Shown here one piece after another: positions 10,790 to 22,465 of a DNA stretch of 64,000 bases (position 1 is the first letter of the stretch; each line of letters opens with the position of its first letter). The DNA comes from Hippopus hippopus. Lineage: Eukaryota; Mollusca; Bivalvia; Cardiida; Cardiidae. A program made the position numbers and the translations under genes. A model generated the notes under the pieces. The model did no database searches. It was not told where the DNA came from and saw nothing but the letters and a program-made list of their open reading frames with translations. Where the stretch lies: contig OX328096.1 in NCBI GenBank assembly GCA_946811185.2, positions 20,959,881-21,023,880 on the forward strand. Reading direction: 5' to 3'.

Positions 10790-12985
10790 AACTTTTAAGG
10801 GACCTGTATTGTATGGTGTGTGCATTAGTTAGAGTGTTTTCTGTCCCTCCTGTGCTTCAAAGGGACCTGTCGTAACCTGGAATCTGCAGTATACCGTGTA
10901 ACATTGTTCAGGACGTTTTCTCTCCTTACTGTCGTAATCTGGAACTTGCATTATATAGTGTGCACATTATTTGGCAATTTCTATGCTAATTTTTTTAACA
11001 CGACATACAAAATACATTGTAGTAAATTTCAACAATTTGAGTTGTCATTATGAAAACAAGAGCATTTATATATGAAAAAGATTATTCTGGACTTGCTAAT
11101 TTTTTTAGTTACACGTTCTGAATTTTGGAGTCTTTCAATTTCATGGTAGTAGCAATAGATAATTGAACTTTCGGTCTTGACTAACCCTTTACCAAACAGT
11201 CTCCCCCGTTTCAATTACAAATTTTATCAAGAATAGATCGATTCTGGTGTATATAGTGGCCAGCGGTCTAAAAACACGATGGAAAAATGTAAACATATGG
11301 AGTTATCATAAATAACAACAAAACCAATATATGAATACAGATACGTAAAATTAGTTTAAGATGAAAAAGCTTTAGACTCGCCTGTTTAAATTGCGGTACA
11401 GAAACTTAATATTTAGCTCTATCATTTTTAACATAGCAGGAACAGATTCAACTGACGGTCTTGTTTAACAACAGTTTCGAACTTCAACGACCATTTTTAC
11501 CATGCTTAAATCAAAAGTGAAAGTAAAGGTCTCTGGCCCAACGTACTACCTGCATTCTACGGTGTGCACATTATTCTGGGCGTTTTCTGTCCCTACTGCA
11601 GATACAAGGGACACGCACTGTATGGTGTGCACAGATTTAGGCGCTTCCTGTCGCTATTGCATTTACAAGGGACCTGCATTGTATGGTATCACAATATTTA
11701 GAACGTTTCCTGTCTCTACTGCTCTTCATAGGGACCTGCATTCTATGTTGTGCACAGTATTTGGCGTTATCTGTCCCTACTGCCGTAACCCGGAACCTGC
11801 ATTCTAAGGTAAGCATATTACTAAGGGAGTTTTCTTTCTTTCCTTGTAGTGCTAGAACCAGTGCCCTGCATTGTATGGTGTGCACAGCTTTTAGAGTGTT
11901 TTCTGCCCCAATTCACGTAATCAATGACCTGTATTCTACATAGTGAGCGCTGTTTTTTTTTTTTGCGTTGCCTTTTCCTACTCCACTTTCAAGGAATCTG
12001 CATTGTGGTGTTCTTATAATTTCGGGTGTTTATTCTCTTGACTGTCGTGGCCGAGGACCTGCATTGTATTGTGTGCACATTGAGAGCATTTTCTTCTTTC
12101 CTTACTGCCCTACCTGCATTGTATATAGTGTGAACATTATTTAGAGGGTTTTCTGTCCCTAATGTTGTAGCCAGGCACTTGCATTCTATTGTGTGCACAA
12201 CTTTTTGGTGTTCCCAGAACCTACTGCACTTTCAAGGAGCATGCATTGTATGGTGTGAACATTGTTTAACCCTATACTGCACAATGTCAACTATTAACGA
12301 CCCCGAGAAAGAAGCCTTTTGAAAACACTGTGGGAAAAGGAGAAAATGCTGGTAACCAGCATTTTCTCCTTTTTCCGCAATGTTTTCTATCCTATCGAAG
12401 AAAAATTGCACCATTTGAGCCACACTAAAATTGTCGTCTGCAAATGCCTTCTTTTTTAAAGAAGCCAACTTGTTAAGGGCTTTTTTGTTCCTTATGCAGG
12501 TACAAGGGACCTACATCCTATGGTGTGCACATTCTTTTCGGTGTTCTCTGTCTTTACCGCAGTAACCTAAACCTGCATACCACGGGCTGCACATTATTAG
12601 GGGCCTTTCTGTCTTTACTGTAGTAGTCTAGAACTGCATTCTATTATGTGCACTTTATTTGGGATGTGTCTGACGCTACCGAAGTAGCTAAGACCAGCAT
12701 TCTGTGGTTTGCACATTATTTTGGGTGTTTTACATCTTTACCGGAATAACCTAGACCTGCATTATATGGTGTGCAAACTGTTTTGGATGTTTACTTACCC
12801 TATTTCATGGTAACTTTTTACTAACATTTTCTGGTGTGCACATTATTTCAGGTGTTGTCTGATGTAACAAGTCCATGTAGCCTAGATCTGCTATATATGG
12901 TGTACACATTAAATTTATGGTTGTTTTCCGTCCCAACTGCCGAAACGCGGGATGTGCATTTATAGTGTGCACATAAATATTTTAG
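10790..12985. repeat. degenerate minisatellite of about 63 bp period
   Basis: Units carry CCTGCATTGTATGGTGTGCA, then CATTATTT, then TTTTCTGTCCCTACTG and a GTAACC-like end. I count more than 25 degenerate units. The array is interrupted at about 11000-11500 by unique-looking sequence and at 12266-12476 by a foldback element. Frames of 70-100 residues across it are products of the repeat. Confidence 0.8.
12266..12476 (+). mobile_element. family 1 foldback copy inside the minisatellite
   Basis: TTAACCCTATACTGCACAAT to ACTTGTTAA; it splits the 63-bp minisatellite, so it inserted after the array formed. Confidence 0.85.
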
Positions 12986-13481
12986 ATAAAAGTTACATAA
13001 AGTTGGTTACAAGTCAGGGCATCGTGTATAAAATCCTGATTAATTGTTTTGCACCAGTTTAGATCTGTGTTGAAAAAAAAGGTGTGTTTATACGATAAAG
13101 ATCAGCGTACAATATCCACTGCGAACCAGTCAGAAGTGTAAGAGAATTTGTCGTCGCCCATAATTGTAAAGCTACGCCTTGATTCTGCGCTATAATGGTG
13201 TGTATCTTATCACTGAATCTGTCACTAGAATTGTATGAGGCGTATTTAGCGACTCAACTATTACGCCTCCATGAACTGTCTATTTACCGTCGATTTCAAG
13301 TCTTGAAGGAGTGGCGCTTACATGTATTATCAAAGTACCTATTTTACTACTGAATGTGAGGCAAAACTATAGCCCGTTTCTAGTGTAAAAATAAGAAATC
13401 TGTGTGAGTATTGTTACGGGAGACCACTCCTTCATGCATGGCTTCGTCCCTATTTAAATACAATACCTAACAACTGCGTTG

Positions 13482-13562
13482 GGGAGATATCTCTTTAGCT
13501 CAGTGGTTATGGTATTGGCCTTTCGTCTGGGCGTCCTAGGTTCGAATCCTGCTCGGTCCCTG
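13482..13562 (+). other. tRNA-like sequence, probably a SINE head
   Basis: A box TTAGCTCAGTGGTTA and B box GGTTCGAATCC are present 41 bp apart, but the acceptor and T arms do not pair well, so a functional tRNA is unlikely. It may head a SINE that ends before the foldback at 13635. Confidence 0.4.
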
Positions 13563-13634
13563 TATTTCTACCATGCATTTGTTCATTTGTTTCTTCGTTA
13601 CGAACTTTGTTCGTAAGAGTATCCCCTAAAAATA

Positions 13635-13888
13635 TGTGCCATCCTCTGTGAAAAGAGGGTTTAATGCATTCACGAAAAATATCGAACGACGTCAGCCTGC
13701 ACAGTACGCGCAGGCTGACTGGGGACGGTTTTCTGTTTGTAAATTACCTGAATATCAGAGGACCGATTTACCTCAGGATCAAGTCGTTTGTCAGACAAAC
13801 TGAATTATGAATCGGTAATTATGTGATGACTTGTTTGGTTTGATTCATCACGGAGATGCATGAGACCCCCTTTTGCCAGATTGCAGCT
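13635..13888 (+). mobile_element. family 2 foldback copy
   Basis: TGTGCCATCCTCTGTGAAAA, inner hairpin CAGCCTGCACAGTACGCGCA, right end TTTTGCCAGATTGCAGCTA. The same element sits at 25155-25330 in the second duplicated block. Confidence 0.8.
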
Positions 13889-14105
13889 AAATGATACATA
13901 AAGACCCTTTTAGAAATCAGGCGGATATGTCAGCTCTAGCAAATCATAGAAAACATCCTGCTGGTTCAGATGATAATCATTTTTGCCAGTAATTTTCACG
14001 TTTCGGACAGTCTAGAGCCGTGTTTACACTGGGCGTCATTTAACCCTTAACCCGCTAAAGAAGTCATATGAAACTCTCTTAAGGAATGAAGAGAACTCTT
14101 TTTGT

Positions 14106-14209
14106 TTTCATGGAGGTATGAAAAAAAAACCTAATCACAGAGTATGAAACCGCGAAGCGGTTTCATACAGAAGTGTGATTAGGGTTTTTTTTTCATACTT
14201 CCATGAAAA
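14106..14209. repeat. 104-bp foldback with GAAACCGCGAAGCGGTTTC centre
   Basis: Arms TTTTCATGGAGGTATG and CCTAATCACA pair with their complements across a 19-bp palindromic centre; only one or two mismatches. A partly related ATGAAAAAAAACTAATATTG string at 14738 suggests a longer element reaching to about 14770. Confidence 0.85.
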
Positions 14210-14779
14210 AAAAAAAATTATCTTCATTCCTTATAATTCAATATCACAGACAACAAATATACACTTAAATTTTACCCTAACTGCTTTTTTTTGTAAATCC
14301 AACACTGCGTAGATCTATTTATTTAAAGTCCATTTCAATGATAATTCATAGCGCGGTGAATCTGCTTGTTTATGACGTAGTAATGACGTAAATTCATGAC
14401 GTCATTATAGTATTGAACATTGGCAGATTTAGTAGATTTATTATTAGAAGTTCAATAGTTGAAAATAAGTTTGTTAGGACCCAGCAAAGTGACAATGAGT
14501 TTAAGCTCTCTCTTTAAATTTACTGTTGGATATTTTTTTCAATGTTCAGAAAAAATAAATTAAGCTAGCAATTTGAAATTCGGACTGGATGTAAGATCAG
14601 ACAGAAAAACATTATGGAATCTTGTATACATGTTTGTTTACATTAGTTTGACTGCAAAAGTAGTTCCGGCTCTGCTCAAATTTTTTTTTCATGGCGCTAT
14701 GAAATTTTTTTTTCAGCCAATCAGAACTCGCCAATGTTCATGAAAAAAACTAATATTGAATTATAACCCCATTAAAGTA

Positions 14780-14940
14780 CCCAAATGTTGCTAGATCTAT
14801 TTCAAAGTTATTTTTTGGGTGAAAGTATATCCTTAGTGGACAGAGTAGATCCAAGATCTGACTGTGCGTTCTGTCCGGTCTGATCTTTATCTAAGATGTC
14901 CGCACGAGGTCCCCGAGTCGTGCTCAGCAGGCTAAGGGTT
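14780..14940. mobile_element. family 3 foldback copy, eroded left end
   Basis: AGATCCAAGATCTGACTGTG and CGTGCTCAGCAGGCTAAGGG. Confidence 0.7.
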
Positions 14941-15697
14941 ATGTCTGAAAGGTGGAGTAAATTATAAAAAAAAGAAAGTTCTCAAGAAAGGGGAAAGCTC
15001 TCAGACCTCAAAGGACGCGCATTGTGCACACGGGTCCATATTTAGCCTGCATACAAGTACATGTACTTACAAATTTAATATCAAGATAGACTCGTTTTCA
15101 GCCAGTTATCAGTCAGTTTTAAACTCATTTCTTCCTTATTTTATAAAACTATAATCATTCTTGTATCTTCATGCCAAGTGTCCTGACGGCTGCAAAGTTG
15201 CACAGATTACGACGGATAGAAAATGCGTATTATTTTTTGGAGGCCGTCAAAAAAATCACTGTTGTCGCTTCCGGTTTTAAATGAGAACAAATCTTTTAAG
15301 TTTTCTATCCCTTACACCATATATATTGGTTATTTATCTATGTTTACACAGCTTAGCCATTCCACACACTTTCAAGTTTTAAAAGCGTTTTTTTTTTTTC
15401 CCCCTAAATGTAGGGATGTATCTTTAATTTTTTTTAAGGAAAAGCAAAAAATTATTGTACCACTTGGGAAGGAAAAATCGTGCATTCTTCGAAAGTCTGT
15501 TACAAGGAACACATCTTGTGTTATCAAAACTTAAGAAAACATCAAAGCCGTTTGTCAACCGTGATGACAATAAAAGATTATTTACTCTCATAGTGTTCAT
15601 ATTACTCTCACTCGATAAACGTTTCATTATCAGTTTATAGTATTGTTTGTGTTTGGGATAACAAGTTTAAAATCACGTACTGTGACAAGATAATTAA

Positions 15698-17408
15698 ACA
15701 AGAGGGCCATGATGACCCTGAATGCGCTCACCTGAGTTTTTTGACCAAACATGACCCATTTCCAATCTCTTTCGAGATATTATGACAAACATTCTATCAA
15801 GCTTTCATAATTATTGGACTGAAAATTTGGCCTCTAGCTTATACACAAGCTTTTTCTAGAATTTCTCTCAGTGACCTACTTTTTAGCTAAACATAGCCCA
15901 TTTTCCCATTGTAGATATTATCAAAACAAAGATTCTTATCACCTTTCATAAGTATTGGACAGAAAATGTGGCCTCTAGAGTGTACACAAGGTTTTTCCTA
16001 GATTTGACATGGGGACCTAGTTTTTTACCCAATGCAACCCATTTTCAATTTCATCCTATTGATCATCAAGACAAACATTCCGACTAATTTTCATAAGTAC
16101 TGGACAGGAAATGATGACTCTAAAGCTACACAAGCTATTTTAAAGATTTGACCTAGTGTCCTAGTTTTTGACCCCATGTGACCCATTTTCGAATTCATTC
16201 AAGATATCATTATGAGAAACATTCTGACCAACTTTCATGAGTATTTGACTGAAAATGTGCCCTCTAGAGGGTACACAAGGTTTTTGTATGACTTGAACAG
16301 TGACCTAGTTTTTGACCCGTCATGACCCATTTGCAAACTCGTCCAAGAAATCATCAAGACACACATTCTGACCAAGTTTCATGAGTACTGAACTGAAAAT
16401 ATGTCCTCTAAAGCGTTCATAATGTTCTTTTAGATTTGACCTAGTGACCTAGTTTTTGACCAAACATGACCCATTTTCAAAGTTGTATGAGATATCATTA
16501 AGACAAACATTCTGACCAACTTTCAAGTGTTTTGGAACCAAAAAATGTGGCCTCTAGAGCGTACAGAAGGTTTTTCAAAGATTTGGCCTAGTGACCTAGT
16601 TTTTGACCCGACATGAACCATTTTCAAACCCATCCAAGATATTATCAAGACAAACATTCTGACCATTTTTCAAGAGTTTTGGACTGAAAAAGTAGCCTCT
16701 AGAGCGCACACAAGGTTTAACTAAAATTTGACCTAGTGACCTAGTTTTTGATCCGACATGATCCATTTTCGGAATTGTCCGAGATATCATCAACACAAAC
16801 ATTCTGACCAACTTTCAAGAGTTTTGGACTGAAAATGTGGCCTCTAGAGCGTACACAATGTTTTTCAAAGATTTGACCTAGTGACCTAGTTTTTGACCCG
16901 ACATGACCCATTTTGGAACTTGTCCGGAATGTCATCAAGACAAACATTCTGCCCAACTTTCAAGAGTTTTGGACCAAAAATGTGGCCTTTAGAGCGTACA
17001 CAATGTTTTTCTAAGATTTGACCTAGTGACCTAGTTTTTGACCCAACATGACCCATTTTCGAACTCGTTTGAAATATCATCAAGACAAACATTCTGACCA
17101 AGTTTCATGAGTTTTTGACCGAAAATGTGGCCTGTAGAGCGTACACAATGTTTTCTAGGAGTTGACCTAGTGACCTAGTTTTTGACCTGACATGACCCAT
17201 TTTCGAAGTCGTCCGAGATATCATCGAGACAAAGAACCTGACCAAGTTTCATGAGTATCGGACCGAAAATGTGACCTCTAGAGCGTACACAAGGTAAAAG
17301 TTGACGACGGACGACGCACGACGCACACCGCACGACGCACGACGGACGCCGGACACAGCACGATCACAAAAGCTCACCTTGAGTAGCCTACTTCGTGCTC
17401 AGATGAGA
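15698..17408 (+). repeat. 145-bp tandem array with defined ends
   Basis: About ten units of 145 bp, each with GACCTAGTGACCTAGTTTTT, GACATGACCCATTTTC, ATCATCAAGACAAACATTCT, GACCAAGTTTCATGAGTAT and AATGTGGCCTCTAGAGCGTA. The last full units differ by few bases and repeat at exact 145-bp steps. It begins with AACAAGAGGGCCATGATGAC and a CTCACCTGAG string and ends with ACGACGGACGACGCACGACG type DNA and AGCTCACCTTGAG, so it is a bounded element, not a plain satellite. Confidence 0.9.
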
Positions 17409-17827
17409 TAAAAACCCAACACATTAATGTTTATAATATCTCATCACGGTTCTAGGTTTCAAACCTGTATTCCCAAAAACAAGCGATAATATAAAGTATA
17501 AATGAACGAGCAGCATGTTTTTTTTTTATATAGTTTGTACTATACTATCAAAGTTTGCTAAGCACCAAGATTTCCTAGCACCATAGCAGAGTTTGTATTC
17601 GATAGTTTTGTGATGTTAGTATTGGAAATCATTCAGTGGTGTATCGAGGTTTCCAGTACCGGTACACAGATTGCCTTGTATGGCAGGCATATTTCTCGTG
17701 CAAGTCTTGCAAATGCAGATACAATCAATTTTCATGGTGTTTTGAGACACTGCATACATGTACCAAACTTGTGAACACTCTTTATTCTTCATCTTCTTTT
17801 GAAAGGTTGAAAGTTTTCGACGTTAAT

Positions 17828-18210
17828 ATGGCAAATGGGAATGTCAGAGGACATTTATCAGATGCAGACATGTGGCGGGAAGTAGGAATGTTGGAACAAG
17901 GGGCTCTTCATCGTGATGTTGGTGAGGCACTTGGTGTGCACCATACTGTTATCACCAGAGCCTGGGTGAGGTACCAGCAATATGGTACAACTATCAGGCA
18001 ACGTAGTGGTGGCAGGAGAATGGGTACATCTTCAGCTGATAATCGACTTTTGGTCAGCCAGGCTCGAAGAAACCTCTTTGTGACTGCAACTCAACTGTGT
18101 TCTGACCTTTGAAATGTCTCAACAATTCTGCACTATCCCTCGTAACATTACTAACGGCCTTCAGGGGGCGTCGCCCATATCGTCAACCGGTGGCGACTAT
18201 AGATGTTTTT
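17828..18210 (+). pseudogene. Tc1-like transposase, N-terminal fragment
   Basis: From ATG at 17828 the frame gives the paired-like HTH part of a Tc1 transposase: LSDADMWREVGMLEQGALHRDVGEALGVHHTVITRAWVRYQQYG, then the GRPR-like linker RQRSGGRRM and RNLFVTATQL. After a stop at 18112 the family motif continues in another frame as GRRPYRQP at about 18162-18185, then homology ends at the start of a foldback element. No catalytic domain follows. Confidence 0.75.
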
Positions 18211-18212
18211 TA

Positions 18213-18297
18213 CTGTGAAAGGTCGAAATTCATTTCATCGAGTGAACATCACCGATGATGTTCACCAGATGAAATAAATTTCGATCTTTCACCGAAA
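18213..18297. repeat. foldback next to the Tc1 remnant
   Basis: GTGAAAGGTCGAAATTCATT pairs with the complement near 18290, with ATCACCGATGATGTTC at the centre. A related ATTTCATGCTTT block follows at 18315 and recurs at 18640 and 28430, so the element may extend to about 18672. Confidence 0.7.
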
Positions 18298-19054
18298 AAA
18301 AAACAAATATTCTATTTATTTCATGCTTTTAACCCTTTCTCGGGGGAAGTTAATCAAAATTCAGTACAGTTCTTTTCGGTTATTCCCCGTGGCGTACCCC
18401 CTCCGCATAGAAACGCATTACAATATTACGTCAAGCGCGAGAAATGTAAGGTTAATTACGTCATATTTCCATCTGGTTGTGAGGCACGCGCATTTTACCT
18501 AGGTAACTAGTGCGCGGGAACAACTGTTTCCGACTTCAATTGAAGAGTTAGAACATAAAAATCGGTATTTTCACTGGTCGTAACCATGAAATATGGAAAA
18601 ATATTTCACCGATATTTCTCGATAATCTACCGGAAAGCATGAAATAAAAACGTATATTCAATCAATCAATCAATCTTAGCATTGCCTTATAACTTAACAA
18701 GTTAACCACCTTGACTAATTGTATCAAGTGTTCAAAATCTGTTGATTCACGTCGCCAGGTCGTTAGTTGTAGTTGCTGTCTTTGTCAACAACATTCAATT
18801 TGGTGAGCCTTGTATCATGCTGAGACAAGAACAAGGTCAAACGTCAAGGTTAATTTTACGATTTTATTTTATTTCCTGTAAGAAAGATCATTTCTACAAT
18901 TTACATTTGCTTAAATTACACACATTACAAAAGCGATTCGTTTGAAACGACTCTCGGAGAAACTACTTTGAAAAGATAATGGAAAATATAATGGTGGTGT
19001 CTTAATCCTTATTGCTACACCTGACCATGTATGTACATGCATATCGCGGAAGAT

Positions 19055-19434
19055 GTAGATCACAGTCAGTATTCCTATCTGTAGTCTGATTTTGTGCAGG
19101 AGCTTTGTGCTTTGTGATCTACACTGCCTGCAAAAGGTCAGTGAGTCGCGCTTGGCAGGCAAAGGGTTAAGGGTAATTGTTGAACTGAAATAGCGCAAGA
19201 TATACAAACTCGACCACTTTTAACCCCTTGGCTGCTAGGCGCGACTCACTGACCTTTTACGGACAATGCAGATCAAGATCAGACTGCACAGAACGTGCAG
19301 TCTGATCTTGGATCTACACTGTCCGATTAGGGGATATTATTCCCCAAAACATAACTGTGAAATATTTGGGTTCTTACTGTCGAACTAAAACTTTTATTTT
19401 AGTTATTTAGCAGGATAAGAGTTAGGGCTGATAT
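19055..19434. mobile_element. two family 3 copies, opposite orientation
   Basis: An eroded copy ends at GCAGGCAAAGGGTTAA (19170); 50 bp on, a full copy runs from TTAACCCCTTGGCTGCTAGG (19220) to AGCAGGATAAGAGTTAG. Confidence 0.75.
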
Positions 19435-19826
19435 TTTTTTCGTCTTTGGGGTTGAAATGTGAAAAAAATATACGTGTGCGCATAAACCAGGAAACCGCGC
19501 CACGTTTAAAGTGAGTCCTAATCACGCGGAGCTGAAAACTGCGCATCGACATGTCCGCGGACCAATATTATTAAAATAGCATTGTGTATAATAGCTTTTT
19601 TTTTAATATTGACGAGTTATGAAACTCCCAATAAAGCAATTATTGTATAGTATTACCTAATACTAAGCATGCTTGATAAAAATTCAGGTGCTTTTGGAAC
19701 AGTGAAGATTACGACTAGGTTGTACAGAACCGGCAGTCTGAGCTTAAGTAGTTCGGTTTTATTTTCGTGTGTATTTGTTTGTTACACGATTTCATAAGCC
19801 TAACAGCATGGAGGAATAAATATTAA

Positions 19827-20005
19827 CCAGGCCCGTAATCACCAACCATTACTTACAATTCTTAAGTTTAATTCCTAAGATTTACTGAATTTAAACGTAA
19901 TGCAGTTTCTGATTGGCTTTACGTAATGGTTTGTACGAATCAGAAATTGTGTCACTTAAAGGTTTTGAATAAGACAAAAATGCAATTTGCAGTGGTATTT
20001 GAGAA
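19827..20005. mobile_element. palindromic MITE, GCGTATTCAC family, eroded copy
   Basis: CCGTAATCACCAACCATTAC, TTTCTGATTGGCTTTACGTA and GAATCAGAAATTGTG keep the order of the copy at 23538-23733 but the arms no longer match well. Confidence 0.55.
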
Positions 20006-20239
20006 TGACTGCTGGTCTTCTTACAGTGAGCATTTTTTTTTTATTTTATTCATTGAGAGTGAAAAGGGTTACTAATTAAGAGCTGTCCCATTTAAACTAT
20101 TGAACCTGTTCTGACTACGTAATGACTATTTCTATGTCAATATTTGCCCATTTATTATTGATACCGATCATTTTATATATAATCACATTGCTTTTCATAA
20201 ACGTGACTTCCCGCCCCTCTAGAGTGTATATCATAATTT

Positions 20240-20325
20240 TAGTTGCATTGGCGGACAGTGTAGACAAACGCCAGACTGCACAATACGTGCAGTCTCATCT
20301 CTGGTCTACATTGTCTGCTGTGTTG
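20240..20325. mobile_element. family 3 foldback, core only
   Basis: GGCGGACAGTGTAGACAAAC and CAGACTGCACAATACGTGCA with the opposite arm to 20318. Confidence 0.6.
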
Positions 20326-20421
20326 AGATACTCTAGTAATACCCAAGTTTGGAACTGCAATTTCAATGTCCAGTTTTGCTGACTGAAAATGTTCAATTTG
20401 CGTATGTGTACTCTAAAGATG

Positions 20422-20671
20422 AACCCTTCACAACACGAACCCGTTTTTTTTTTTTCCTTCTTTTTCTTACGTTACTGCGGGAAGAAGCTTTGAAAACATG
20501 GTTGAAAAAGGGAAAATGTTGGTAACCATAATTTTCTTCTTTACCCATGATGTTTTCTATTTTTCTATCCTTTACAATCCAAATACAACCAACTGAATCA
20601 CAACCAATTCATTGTCCTTAAAGGCTTTAAATTTGGACAAGTTTAAACGTCTCTGGTTCGGTAGGGGTTAA
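20422..20671 (+). mobile_element. family 1 foldback copy
   Basis: AACCCTTCACAACACGAACC to GGTAGGGGTTA; arms with several mismatches (AAAATGTTGGTAACCATAAT). Confidence 0.7.
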
Positions 20672-20907
20672 TGAATCATTGTACAGGCCTTTTTAGTGGA
20701 CAAATAGTTTTAAACAATTTAGTTTCCCTTTTTAATGATATAGAAAGGTTGTTTGACATGAAGCAATTGCAAGTAACATCGTCAGCAATAGCTTTCCAAT
20801 ACCAAGTAATAAAAAATCTTGCAGTCTAATCCGAAACGACACTTTCAGTTTTTATGAAATTTTCTGTTTTGCGCAAGTCTACCGTAGCACAAAATCTAAT
20901 GTAGTCG

Positions 20908-20976
20908 TAAAGTGCCGTCTCGGATTAGCTTGCGCGGACTGCGCAGGCTGATCCGTGACGACAATTTACGCAAATG
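20908..20976. repeat. hairpin related to family 2
   Basis: GTCTCGGATTAGCTTGCGCG, GACTGCGCAGGCTGATCCG; similar inner hairpin but different flanks (GTCGTAAAGTGCC), so a sister family. Confidence 0.6.
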
Positions 20977-21250
20977 TCCGAATGCCCCTTTTCGCGTGTT
21001 GCAAGCCATATTGAGACATTCCAAAATATGTGTCGTCTCCTCGGTAGAACCAAATATTAGTCTTGCAGACGCAAATCCGGGGAATGCATACTTCAATTCC
21101 GGTCACCAACTCTCCCAGTATTTCTTTATTCTGATCGCTCGAAGTATTTGATTAAGTTGTAGAAAGTCCAAAAAATTAATCTTTCACATTTTTATTTGTA
21201 TGAGAAGTGCTACGTCTATCCGGAATTGAATGTTTATGTGCCGTCGGCAT

Positions 21251-21457
21251 ACTTAAGGATAGGGAACCCTAATGCGGATTCCTGTAACATCGCCTTTTAT
21301 CGCCCAAAAACGTACGGATTCGGCTAAGACTCGGGTAATCAGTAATCGATCTGCCGATAGATGCTGGTTTCCCGCATCGATTACGGAGTCTTAGCCAAAT
21401 CTGTATGATGAAAGGCGTTGTTACACGAATCCCATTAGGGTGCCCTATCCTTAATCA
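21251..21457. mobile_element. TTAA-ended inverted-repeat MITE
   Basis: TTAAGGATAGGGAACCCTAA at the left and GTGCCCTATCCTTAA at the right are inverted copies, each beginning with TTAA; the arms continue through CGCCTTTTAT and ATTCGGCTAAGACTC for about 95 bp. TTAA targets are typical of piggyBac-type elements (inference). Confidence 0.75.
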
Positions 21458-21560
21458 GGGAGAACACACACTGAGGTTGCTGTAATGTTTATTGTGCATA
21501 GGAACACTGGAAGAACTCTGTGTAGGTGCTACCAAAACACATGAGGTGTCTCAGACTAGC

Positions 21561-22230
21561 CGCGGTCCGGATTACTCCGTATGACGTTGGAATGTCAAGA
21601 TATCCATAATCGCCCACGCATTTTAGGAACCACTTTGAAACTGTGGTTTTCACTGCCCACAGCTTACCCGGTCTACGATAAATCAGTGGTTATAAACTGA
21701 CTGCGAGAGCCTGGAATGCGCTCCATATGCCCTGCAATACGTCCTGTGTTACGTCAGCAACACCGTGCAGCGCGTTTGGTGTGTTACAGACAACATATTC
21801 GATTCAGAGGACAAGACTGCGCTGATGTCCTGTTTTCCATTAAGTCTCATTTCCGGTTTGGCAGTAGTGATGGCGACGTCCTTGTGATTGGTATCACGAC
21901 GCATGTTTTGTCTAACGCATGCCTTTTGGAGTAGGGAGTTTAATTGTTTTAGGAGGAATAACTGCAACTCGTAGAATCCTTCTGTACCTTATCCATGGCA
22001 ATTTAACGGAATTACAGTATCGTGGTGTTATCATTCGCCTTAGTTTTACTATTCCTTCATGCACTATGCTGAACCATCACGTTCAAGCGAGACGAAGCCT
22101 TCCGAAAGACGAAACATAATCCTCCTTGACCTACCGTGTCGCCAGATCTTTCAAGCGTGTGTTGGACGAAATCGAACGACGTATCAAACGTCTTCCTAAC
22201 CAACCGGTAACAGTACTAGAATTCCACGGA
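21561..22230 (+). pseudogene. Tc1-like transposase, second decayed copy
   Basis: The clearest open stretch (21716-21934) reads RPVLRQQHRAARLVCYRQHIRFRGQDCADVLFSIKSHFRFGSSDGD, which corresponds to the Tc1 block before and around the first catalytic aspartate; the expected DES is changed to IKS, so a catalytic residue is lost. Upstream, RITPYD at 21575 and downstream RRIKRLPNQPVTVLE at about 22170 extend the match in other frames. It overlaps the region covered by the fragment at 17828-18210, so it is a separate insertion rather than the missing half. Confidence 0.7.
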
Positions 22231-22465
22231 AACATTTTTGGGTGTGGACTGCTTTTCCTCAGGCTATAGTGACGAACATAGTTAGAGATATGCGAAATAA
22301 TTAGCTTAACGTCACATGACGAGCCGCAGCGCCCATGAATGTTATCTCAGTAGCAATTCTGCTTAATAGTCATACTGTCCAATTGTTAATTAATACTAAA
22401 TTAAATTCGAAACTTTATTAGTTGTATGGTCAGGTGGCAGGGGACTTGGAGACTTTTTGTTCCAT

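Noticed and set aside
11502..11943. Two plus-strand frames of 86-101 residues with cysteines
   Set aside because: Products of the 63-bp minisatellite; cysteines come from repeated TGTGCACA words.
13482..13562. Functional tRNA gene
   Set aside because: A and B boxes are present, but the arms do not pair as a cloverleaf and the acceptor ends do not match.
16596..17101. Three overlapping 71-residue minus-strand frames at exact 145-bp steps
   Set aside because: They are the 145-bp repeat read in successive frames (145 is not a multiple of 3); no domain, no start context.
17828..22230. One Tc1 element split by a 3.4-kb insertion
   Set aside because: The two remnants overlap in the region around the GRPR/RRPY motifs, so they are two insertions.
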